This document shows, piece by piece, positions 1 through 5,719 of a stretch of DNA of 5,959 bases (its first letter is position 1; each line of letters begins with the position of its first letter). Where the stretch lies: positions 1 to 5,959 of the forward strand of contig DAICYU010000277.1 in assembly GCA_027311485.1 (NCBI GenBank). Direction: 5' to 3'. A program made the translations under genes and the position numbers. The notes under the pieces were generated by a model. It was not told the DNA's origin, did not search any database, and worked only from the letters and a program-made list of their open reading frames with translations. The stretch is from Acetobacteraceae bacterium. GTDB lineage: Bacteria > Pseudomonadota > Alphaproteobacteria > Acetobacterales > Acetobacteraceae.

Positions 1-1
1 G

Positions 2-364
2 GAATTCGGCATCGCCGTGCCGGAGCGCGCGATCGGCATTGCCGCGCACGACTTTGCCCAGGCGCTCGGCGCGCCCCTGGTCGCGCTGACCCGTGCGACG
101 CGGCGCGAGGGGGTGCCGACCGTGCCGTCGCGCTGGCTGTTGCGCCTCGACACGGTGCTGCGCGCGGTCGGGCTTGATGACCGGCTCATGGCGGAGCCCG
201 AGATCGCCGCCGCCGCGGCGCTGCGCGACCAGCCCGGCCGGCGCCGCCCGAGCCTGCCGGCGATGCCGCGAACCCGGCGCCGCAACGCGACCCGCAACGC
301 GACCGCACCTTGCAGGCCGTCACCGCCGCGCTGCACGCCGAGCAGGTCGGGGTGTCACATGTGA
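2..364 (+). pseudogene. addB: addB fragment (double-strand break repair protein AddB), truncated at both ends
   Basis: AddB is the partner of AddA in the helicase-nuclease that processes DNA double-strand ends for RecA-dependent repair in the cytoplasm. Frame 2 is open from the window edge. It reads PERAIGIAAHDFAQALGAP, then LTRATRREGVPTVPSRWLLR and a short LDTVLRAVGL segment, which I recognise as a conserved stretch in the middle of alphaproteobacterial AddB (family about 1000 residues). The gene begins before the window. Recognisable AddB sequence ends near base 240; the rest, up to the TGA at 362-364, is Arg/Pro/Thr-rich and is the out-of-frame reading of the next gene. The segment that normally follows, leading into the C-terminal PD-(D/E)XK nuclease domain, is absent. 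A product from here would lack the nuclease, so this copy is probably non-functional unless the junction is an assembly error. Family assignment is from memory of the motifs, not from a search. Confidence 0.78.
280..303 (+). repeat. 12-bp perfect tandem duplication
   Basis: The unit CCGCAACGCGAC occurs twice head to tail (280-291 and 292-303). In the frame of the chain-length gene it encodes Pro-Gln-Arg-Asp twice, in the linker just before the recognisable Wzz sequence, so the frame is kept. It lies about 40 bases downstream of the addB junction. Replication slippage is the simplest origin. Confidence 0.9.
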
Positions 365-2019
365 TCGAGGTCAGGTTCACCGCGCCGGACCCGCAAGTGG
401 CCGCCAACGCGGTGAACATCGCGATGGACGCCTACATAAAGGAGCAATTCGCCGCTAAGCATCGCGCCGTCGACACTGCCACGCGCCTGCTGCGCACCCA
501 GTCGGACCAGCTCCGCCAGCAGGTCGCCGGCATCGAGGAACGCATGTCCGCCTACCGCGCCGAACACGGCATCAGCCAGGGTGTGCAGGCCGCCCCCGAT
601 ACCGAAGAAATCACCCATCTGACCGAGGATCTTGCCAAGGCCCGCGCCGAACTGGCCGGCGCGGATGCCAGGCTGGACGCCGCGCGCGGCCGCGCCGGCG
701 CCGAGGCCCAGGCCGCCGTCGCGCCATCGGTGGTGCAGGTCCGCACCCAGCGCGACCAGCTCGCCGCCGCCATCCAGGCGCAGGATGCCCGCCTGGGCAG
801 CGCCCATCCCGAAGCCCGCGGCCTTGCCCGCGAATACGCCGAAGCCCAGCGCGCCCTGTCGGCCGAAATTGCCCGCGTAGTCGCCGCGATAGAAGCCGAC
901 CAGCATGCGGCGGCGGAACGGGTCGCCACCCTGGAAGCGATGCTGCAGCACACCGAGGCCGCGGCCGAGGAGTCCAGCCGGGCGCAGATCCCGCTGAACC
1001 AGATGCAGCGCGATCTGGACGCAGCGCGCGGGCAGTTGCAGGCGGTGCTGGGGCGCATCGAGCAGACCACCCAGCAGACCTTCATCGAAACCGCCGAGGC
1101 GCATGAGATCAGCCTCGCCTTGCCGCCGGAATACCCGAGCTCGCCGCGTATCCTGCGCACCATGGCGGCCGCGGCCGCGGCATCGGTCTTCCTCGGCCTG
1201 CTCCTGATTCACCTGCTGCGGATCGCGGATGGAACCGTGCGCAGCGGCGAAGACCTGCGGCAGCACACCGCCCTGCCCTGCATGGCGCTGATCCCCACGG
1301 TCACGCCACGCGCGCTCGGCCACGTATCGATCCAGGACTACGCCGCGCACCGCCCGCACAGCGTCTTCGCCGAACAGGTCCGCTGGCTGCGCGCGGCGCT
1401 GTCGCTGGGCGTCGGGCAGCCGCGGGTCATCGCCATCACCGCCGCGCAGGCGGCCGAGGGCGTTTCCGTGCTGACCCTCGCGCTGGGCCGGTCGGCCCAG
1501 CAGGCCGCTGACAAGGTGCTGGCGATCGAATGCACCGTGCGGCAGCCGTCATTCCGGGCGCGTCTGGCGCTCGAAGCCGCGCCCGGCCTGACCGAAATCC
1601 TGCGCGGCGAGGCGGAATGGCGGGACGCCGTGCAGCAGGATCCGTTGAGCGGCATGGACGTGATCGCGGCGGGCAAGCCGCAGGGCGACCTGCTCGGCCT
1701 GTTCGATTCCCGGCAGATGCGCGAGTTCCTGGCGGAAACGCGCGCCCACTACACGCTGATCCTGCTCGACACGCCGCCGGTGGAGGCGCACGCCGACGCG
1801 CATGTGCTGACCATGCTGGCGGACGCGACGGTGCTGTGCGTGCAGTGGCGGCGCACCCCCGCGCGCACGGTGACGCACGCGCTGGCCGTGCTCAATGACG
1901 CCCGCGCAACGGTGATCGGGACGGTCCTCATGCGGGTCAATCGCCGCGCGCATCTTCGTTCCGGTTTTGCCGATGCGGCGGTATATAAGCGCCGGCATGC
2001 GTCGCATTTCCGGGGATAA
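310..2019 (+). CDS. 5'-truncated exopolysaccharide chain-length / tyrosine-autokinase-like protein (GumC/ExoP/Wzc family)
   Basis: Members of this family sit in the inner membrane, control polysaccharide chain length and, when active, autophosphorylate on C-terminal tyrosines. Residues are counted from the TTG at 310. Visible in order: the end of the Wzz domain (about 1-45, with VIEVRF and DPQVAANAVNIAMDAYI); a long Ala/Glu/Arg-rich coiled coil (about 45-250); the Pro-rich PPEYPSSPR motif (272-280); a membrane segment (about 285-303); and a cytoplasmic ATPase-like domain (about 350-555). The Walker B strand LILLDTPP is intact (D487). The Walker A site reads AAEGVS with V385 in place of lysine, and Walker A' reads IECTVR in place of the usual IDADLR. 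The tail keeps a single tyrosine (VYKRR). The first membrane segment and the start of the Wzz domain are missing: the frame is open only from 181, plausible similarity begins near 240, and no ribosome binding site precedes the TTG. Family members with both halves are usually about 700 residues or more; this one has 569. It is probably the first surviving gene of an operon with the epimerase gene. Confidence 0.83.
   Translation: MQAVTAALHAEQVGVSHVIEVRFTAPDPQVAANAVNIAMDAYIKEQFAAKHRAVDTATRLLRTQSDQLRQQVAGIEERMSAYRAEHGISQGVQAAPDTEEITHLTEDLAKARAELAGADARLDAARGRAGAEAQAAVAPSVVQVRTQRDQLAAAIQAQDARLGSAHPEARGLAREYAEAQRALSAEIARVVAAIEADQHAAAERVATLEAMLQHTEAAAEESSRAQIPLNQMQRDLDAARGQLQAVLGRIEQTTQQTFIETAEAHEISLALPPEYPSSPRILRTMAAAAAASVFLGLLLIHLLRIADGTVRSGEDLRQHTALPCMALIPTVTPRALGHVSIQDYAAHRPHSVFAEQVRWLRAALSLGVGQPRVIAITAAQAAEGVSVLTLALGRSAQQAADKVLAIECTVRQPSFRARLALEAAPGLTEILRGEAEWRDAVQQDPLSGMDVIAAGKPQGDLLGLFDSRQMREFLAETRAHYTLILLDTPPVEAHADAHVLTMLADATVLCVQWRRTPARTVTHALAVLNDARATVIGTVLMRVNRRAHLRSGFADAAVYKRRHASHFRG
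2012..2016 (+). promoter_or_regulatory. Ribosome binding site of the epimerase gene
   Basis: GGGGA ends 9 bases before the ATG at 2026 and overlaps the end of the chain-length gene (stop TAA at 2017-2019). It supports the ATG at 2026 as the true start and suggests that both genes are read from one message. Confidence 0.6.
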
Positions 2020-2025
2020 AGCTCA

Positions 2026-3012
2026 ATGGCACAGCGTTTTCTGGTTACAGGCGGGGCGGGCTACGTTGGCAGTCACCTCGTCGCCGCCCTGCTGGACCGG
2101 GGGGATGACGTCACGGTCCTGGACAATCTGCGCACCGGTCATCGGGCGGCGGTGCCGTCCCAGGTGCGCCTGATCGTCGCCGACCTGGCCGATGACGCGG
2201 CGATCGAGGCGGCGATGGCCACCGGCCCGTACGACGCAGTGTTTCATTTCGCCGCCCTGTCGCAGGTGGGCGAAAGCATGCGCATGCCGATGCGCTACCT
2301 GCTCGACAACGCCGCCAATGGCATCCGGCTGATCGACGCCTGCGTGCGCCACGGGATCGGGCGGTTCGTGCTGTCCTCGACTGCGGCGCTGTTCAACGTG
2401 CCGGGCGATGCCCCGATCCCTGAGGAGGCGACGGTCGATCCGCAATCGGCCTACGGCGACAGCAAGTGGATGATCGAGCGGGCCTTGCGATGGGCCGGAC
2501 AGGTGCATGGCCTGCGCTACGCCTGCCTGCGCTACTTCAACGCCGCTGGCGCCGATCCCGCCGGGCGCCTGGGTGAGGACCACCGGCCGGAATCACACCT
2601 GATTCCGCTGGTGATCGATGCCGCGCTGGGGCGCCGGCCGGCGCTGAACGTGTTCGGCGACGATTACCCGACACCAGATGGCACCTGCATCCGCGACTAT
2701 GTGCATGTTTCAGACCTCGCCTCGGCGCACCTGCTGGCGGTTGAGCGGCTGGTGGACGACAACGTGGTCTGGAACCTGGGCAACGGCGCTGGGCATTCGG
2801 TGCGGCAGGTGATCGCCTCGGTGGAACGTGTGTCCGGCCTGCGCGTGCCGTACCGCATCGTTGCCCGGCGGCCGGGCGATGCCGCCGTGCTGGTCGCGTC
2901 CTCGCTACGTGCGCAGCAGGCCGGATGGCAGCCGGCACTGGGCGAACTGGATGAGATCGTACGGACGGCGTTCGTCTGGCGGGAGCAACATCCGAACGGT
3001 TACGGTGACTGA
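2026..3012 (+). CDS. galE: UDP-glucose 4-epimerase (GalE-like, extended short-chain dehydrogenase)
   Basis: This cytoplasmic NAD-dependent enzyme interconverts UDP-glucose and UDP-galactose (or the acetamido sugars) and supplies precursors for exopolysaccharide. It has 328 residues, a usual length. The N-terminal Rossmann fold begins with GGAGYVGSH (G9, G12, G15), followed by the acidic residue D33 in VLDNL, which normally holds the adenine ribose. The catalytic set is visible: T119 in SSTAALF, and Y143 and K147 in YGDSK. The substrate-binding motifs RYFNAAGADP, HLIP, DYPTPDGTCIRDYVHVSDLA and a late RRPGDA are all present. The SSTAALFNVP stretch departs from the more usual SSTAxVYGxP. It starts 6 bases after the preceding stop with a Shine-Dalgarno sequence, and its end overlaps the start of the membrane-protein gene, so it is likely the middle of a polysaccharide operon. 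Exact sugar specificity (glucose, N-acetylglucosamine or uronic acid) cannot be read from the sequence. Confidence 0.93.
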   Translation: MAQRFLVTGGAGYVGSHLVAALLDRGDDVTVLDNLRTGHRAAVPSQVRLIVADLADDAAIEAAMATGPYDAVFHFAALSQVGESMRMPMRYLLDNAANGIRLIDACVRHGIGRFVLSSTAALFNVPGDAPIPEEATVDPQSAYGDSKWMIERALRWAGQVHGLRYACLRYFNAAGADPAGRLGEDHRPESHLIPLVIDAALGRRPALNVFGDDYPTPDGTCIRDYVHVSDLASAHLLAVERLVDDNVVWNLGNGAGHSVRQVIASVERVSGLRVPYRIVARRPGDAAVLVASSLRAQQAGWQPALGELDEIVRTAFVWREQHPNGYGD

Positions 3013-4411
3013 CAGGACGACCCTGCCATCGGCGCTGGCCATCGTGGCCGCCGCGGCACTGCTGCTGTGGCCGGCGCTGTGGAACGGTTATCCGATCGTG
3101 TTCGCCGATACCGGCACATACCTGTCGCAGGCGGTTCATCGCTACGCCGGCTGGGACCGGCCGGTGTTCTACAGCCTGTTCATGCTGCCGCTGCACGGCA
3201 CCACCACACTCTGGCCGGTCGTGGCGGCGCAGGCGTTGCTGACCGCCTGGGTGCTATGGCTCGTCTGGCAGGTGCTGGCGCCGCGGCAGGGGGCGATCCG
3301 CTTCGTGCTGCTGGTCGCGGCTCTGTCGGCGGGAACCTGGCTGCCCTGGATCGTCAGCGAACTGATGCCGGACGTCTTTACGCCGCTGCTGGTGCTGGCG
3401 ATGGGTCTGCTGGGCTGGGCGACGCACGCACTGTCGCCACGGCAACGCTGGCTGCTGACGGCGCTGGCAACGTTCTGCGTCGCCGCCCAGCAATCCAGCC
3501 TGCCGCTGGCGCTGATGCTCGCGCCACTGCCGTTGGCGCGCCGGCGGCTGCTCGCTGGCCGCTCTGCGTCCGTGCCCGCCTCGCAGCGCCTGCGCGCGCT
3601 GCCGCTGCTGCCGCCGGTGCTGGCCGCCCTGATGCTGTGCACGATGAATCTCGCGGCGCATGGCCGTTTTGCGATCTCCCCGTTCGGAAATGTCTTCCTG
3701 CTGGCCCGCATCATCTATGACGGACCCGGCATGGCGACGTTGCGACGGGACTGCCCGCAGACACATTGGCGCCTGTGCCCGCACCTGGACCGCTTTCCGG
3801 CCACGTCGGACGATTTCCTGTGGCGGCCCGACAGCCCCCTGTATGTGGCGGGCGGGCCGAAGCGGGTTTCCGCCGATGCCGGCGCGATCATCGCCGCCAC
3901 ATTGCGGTCCGATCCGGCCGAAGTCGCCGCGACGGTTCTGGCCAACACCTGGACGCAAGCGGTCCAGTTCGGCAGCGGCGACGGGCTGCAACCCTGGCCA
4001 TCGCAGGTGTCCCCTTGGATACGACAGGATTTCCCCCCCGCCGCCTACGCGCGCTACATGGCCGCTCGGCAGCAGGCTGGCGGGCTGAGCGTTCCCGGAT
4101 GGCTGACTGTTCTGCACCGCGGCACCGCAATCACCGGCGTTATTGGCTGCGCCGGCATGGTACTTCTGCTGTTGCGTCGTAACGGCCGGGTGGCTGGCGG
4201 CAGCGGTTCGGATAACGCGGCGCCGCCTGCCGCGCTCGGACTTTTGCTGACGGTATTGCTCAGCCTGCCGCTCGGTGCCGCAATCACCGGCGCGCTGTCC
4301 GGACCGCATGATCGCTATCAGAGCCGTATCATGTGGCTGCCGCCGTTCATGGCGCTGGTGACCGCCGCGTCCGTCTGCCGGGCGCCACGGCGACATGCGT
4401 TCGGTCTCTGA
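3005..4411 (+). CDS. Polytopic membrane protein of unknown function, GT-C-like
   Basis: I do not recognise a named family. With the GTG at 3005 the protein has 468 residues. By eye there are about nine membrane segments: near residues 8-27, 68-91, 99-118, 124-143, 149-177, 198-218, 373-392, 409-430 and 442-459. Between segments 1 and 2 is a loop with FADTGTYL (D35), then GWDRPVFYSLF. An acidic residue in the first external loop is typical of GT-C glycosyltransferases that use lipid-linked sugars. A loop of about 150 residues (220-370), probably periplasmic, holds YDGPG, two cysteines eight apart (C250, C258), DDFLW and DSPLY. HDRYQSRIMWLPP precedes the last segment. I chose the GTG because GTGACTGA overlaps the galE stop by 8 bases, an arrangement that favours translational coupling; an in-frame ATG at 2951 is an alternative, and neither has a well-spaced ribosome binding site. 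The context suggests a role in surface polysaccharide assembly or modification, but this is inference. Confidence 0.8.
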   Translation: MTDRTTLPSALAIVAAAALLLWPALWNGYPIVFADTGTYLSQAVHRYAGWDRPVFYSLFMLPLHGTTTLWPVVAAQALLTAWVLWLVWQVLAPRQGAIRFVLLVAALSAGTWLPWIVSELMPDVFTPLLVLAMGLLGWATHALSPRQRWLLTALATFCVAAQQSSLPLALMLAPLPLARRRLLAGRSASVPASQRLRALPLLPPVLAALMLCTMNLAAHGRFAISPFGNVFLLARIIYDGPGMATLRRDCPQTHWRLCPHLDRFPATSDDFLWRPDSPLYVAGGPKRVSADAGAIIAATLRSDPAEVAATVLANTWTQAVQFGSGDGLQPWPSQVSPWIRQDFPPAAYARYMAARQQAGGLSVPGWLTVLHRGTAITGVIGCAGMVLLLLRRNGRVAGGSGSDNAAPPAALGLLLTVLLSLPLGAAITGALSGPHDRYQSRIMWLPPFMALVTAASVCRAPRRHAFGL

Positions 4412-4426
4412 CACACCCGCAGGCCG

Positions 4427-4449
4427 CATTCGCTTGCCAGTAGCGAATG
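4427..4449 (+). terminator. Perfect 8-bp inverted repeat after the polysaccharide genes; possible terminator
   Basis: CATTCGCT (4427-4434) and AGCGAATG (4442-4449) are exact reverse complements separated by a 7-base loop. The repeat starts 15 bases after the stop codon of the membrane-protein gene. The position suits transcription termination or protection of the 3' end, but no run of T follows, so it is not a classical intrinsic terminator. An operator for the downstream gene is also possible. Confidence 0.4.
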
Positions 4450-4499
4450 TCATGTCCGCCGGACCAGCGGTTGGCCTCAGCGTCCCCGGATGTAGTAGG

Positions 4500-4519
4500 C
4501 TGCACGCCCGTCCGTGCAG
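4500..4519 (+). promoter_or_regulatory. Hairpin abutting the prpF ribosome binding site
   Basis: CTGCACG (4500-4506) and CGTGCAG (4513-4519) form a perfect 7-bp stem with a 6-base loop. The 3' arm contains the first two bases of the AGGAG at 4518-4522, so folding in RNA would partly hide the ribosome binding site. It could tune translation, or the same palindrome could be a protein-binding site in DNA. The repeat is seen directly; the role is inferred. Confidence 0.4.
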
Positions 4520-4522
4520 GAG
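4518..4522 (+). promoter_or_regulatory. Ribosome binding site of the PrpF-family gene
   Basis: AGGAG lies 6 bases before the ATG at 4529. It decides in favour of that ATG over the in-frame GTG at 4514, which would place this site inside the coding region. Confidence 0.75.
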
Positions 4523-4528
4523 ACCGAC

Positions 4529-5677
4529 ATGCCGCTTCTCGCCCTCCCCGCCGTTTTCATGCGTGGCGGCACCAGCCGAGCGGTGATGTTTCATCGGCGT
4601 GATTTGCCGGCGCGGGGGGAGTGGGACGCGATTTTCCTGGCGGCGATGGGCAGCCCGGATCCGCATGGGCGGCAGTTGAACGGCATGGGGGGCGGTATTT
4701 CGTCCCTGTCGAAAATCTGCGTGCTGTCGCCGTCCGAGCGCCCGGACGCCGACATCGACTACACGTTCGCCCAGGTGCAGATCCGGGAGGCGGCGGTCGG
4801 CTACGGCAGCAACTGCGGCAACATGTCCTCGGCCGTCGGACCGTTCGCGGTGGATGAGGGCCTGCTGCGACCGAATGTCGATACCGCCGTGGTGCGGATC
4901 TTCAACACCAACACCAGCAAGATCATCCGCTCGACTTTTCCACTGGTGGACGGCCGCGCCGCGGTTGACGGCGATCTGGCCATTCCGGGCGTCGCCGGCA
5001 CGGGCGCGCCGGTGCGGCTGGATTTCCTGGAACCGGGCGGCGCCACCACCGGGCGGCTGCTGCCGACGGGCCATGCGACCGACCGGTTGAGCGTGGATGG
5101 CATCGGCGACATTGAGGTGTCCATGGTCGATGCCGCCAACGCCTGCGTCTTCGTGCGCGCCGCCGACATCGGGCTGACCGGCGCGGAACTGCCGGACGCC
5201 CTGGATGGCAATGCCGCCGTGTTGGAACGTTTGCAACGCATCCGCCGGGCGGCTTCCGTGGCGATGGGGATTGCGCGGGATGACAATGAGGCCCGGGCCA
5301 ATGTTGGCGTGCCCGCCATCGGTTTTGTCGCACCACCGATGGTGGCCCCAACCCTGTCGGGCGAAACGATATCACCCGGCGCGGTGGACCTGACCGCACG
5401 TTTCATTTCAAACGGCCAGCCGCACCGGGCATTACCGCTGACCGCATCCCTGTGCACAGCCGTGGCCGCCCGGATCGAGGGGACGCTGCCCTTCGAGGCA
5501 ATGGGCGGTCGGTCCGCCGGTGCGGTACGGATCGGCATGCCATCGGGAATCCTGACGGTGGACGCCGATGTCAGCCGATCCCCCTCCGGCCTCTGGACCG
5601 CCCACAGCGGCGCCTTCTACCGCACCGCTCGGCGCTTGTTCGACGGGCGCATCCACGTGCCTGTCGGCAATGTCTAA
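4529..5677 (+). CDS. PrpF-family isomerase (2-methylaconitate isomerase / 4-oxalomesaconate tautomerase-like)
   Basis: The family (former DUF453) has the diaminopimelate-epimerase fold and moves double bonds or protons on small tricarboxylates: 2-methylaconitate in the methylcitrate cycle (PrpF) or 4-oxalomesaconate in gallate breakdown. The protein has 382 residues, about the usual length. It opens with PAVFMRGGTSRAV, followed by NGMGGGISSLSKICVLS and NCGNMSSAVGPFA. K62 and C96 match in spacing the pair I recall as active-site residues in Shewanella PrpF (K73 and C107). Later come NTNTSKII, GVPAIGFVAPP, ALPLTASLC and MPSGILTVDADV, typical of the second half. The N-terminal motif has R17 where characterised members usually have lysine. 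No acnD, prpB, prpC or gallate genes are next to it in the window, so the substrate is open and I give no symbol. The ATG at 4529 was chosen for its AGGAG. It converges on the CBS gene with a 26-base gap. Confidence 0.88.
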   Translation: MPLLALPAVFMRGGTSRAVMFHRRDLPARGEWDAIFLAAMGSPDPHGRQLNGMGGGISSLSKICVLSPSERPDADIDYTFAQVQIREAAVGYGSNCGNMSSAVGPFAVDEGLLRPNVDTAVVRIFNTNTSKIIRSTFPLVDGRAAVDGDLAIPGVAGTGAPVRLDFLEPGGATTGRLLPTGHATDRLSVDGIGDIEVSMVDAANACVFVRAADIGLTGAELPDALDGNAAVLERLQRIRRAASVAMGIARDDNEARANVGVPAIGFVAPPMVAPTLSGETISPGAVDLTARFISNGQPHRALPLTASLCTAVAARIEGTLPFEAMGGRSAGAVRIGMPSGILTVDADVSRSPSGLWTAHSGAFYRTARRLFDGRIHVPVGNV

Positions 5678-5695
5678 CGTGGCGTCAGGGACGGG

Positions 5696-5719
5696 CGCCG
5701 GTACTACACCGATCCGGCG
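5696..5719. terminator. Weak GC inverted repeat between convergent genes
   Basis: CGCCGG (5696-5701) and CCGGCG (5714-5719) are reverse complements with a 12-base loop that contains the stop codon of the CBS gene. It sits between two converging genes, where a two-way terminator would be useful. There is no T run on either side, and a 6-bp GC match is easily found by chance in this DNA. Confidence 0.2.

Noticed and set aside
2..7. EcoRI site GAATTC at the window edge, suggesting a cloning border
   Set aside because: It encodes Glu-Phe in the same frame as the AddB-like sequence that follows, so it fits as natural coding sequence. No vector or linker sequence is visible.
225..310. A programmed frameshift fusing AddB to the chain-length protein
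   Set aside because: No slippery heptamer was seen, and the two families have no functional reason to be fused. Both parts also lack essential regions, which a frameshift would not explain.
355..1359. A 334-codon minus-strand open frame opposite the chain-length gene
   Set aside because: Composition is Gly/Arg-rich without motifs, while the plus strand carries the Wzz, coiled-coil and proline-rich motifs in the right order.
4033..4039. Run of seven C in the membrane-protein gene as a phase-variation switch
   Set aside because: It is short for phase variation, and it encodes Pro-Pro within an intact reading frame. It is worth remembering only as a possible sequencing-error site.
4471..4498. 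A promoter for prpF: TTGGCC, 16 bases, TAGTAG
   Set aside because: The -10 match is only 3 of 6 and the -35 is partial. Such matches are common by chance, and promoter consensus in this group is loose.
4395..4586. Small 63-codon open frame in the gap before prpF
   Set aside because: It overlaps both neighbouring genes, has no ribosome binding site and no recognisable features. The inverted repeats explain the gap better.
3254..5236. A 660-codon open frame on the minus strand across the membrane-protein and PrpF genes
   Set aside because: It is rich in Arg, Gln, His and Gly with no recognisable domain, and lies opposite two genes with clear protein features. Long antisense open frames are expected in GC-rich DNA.
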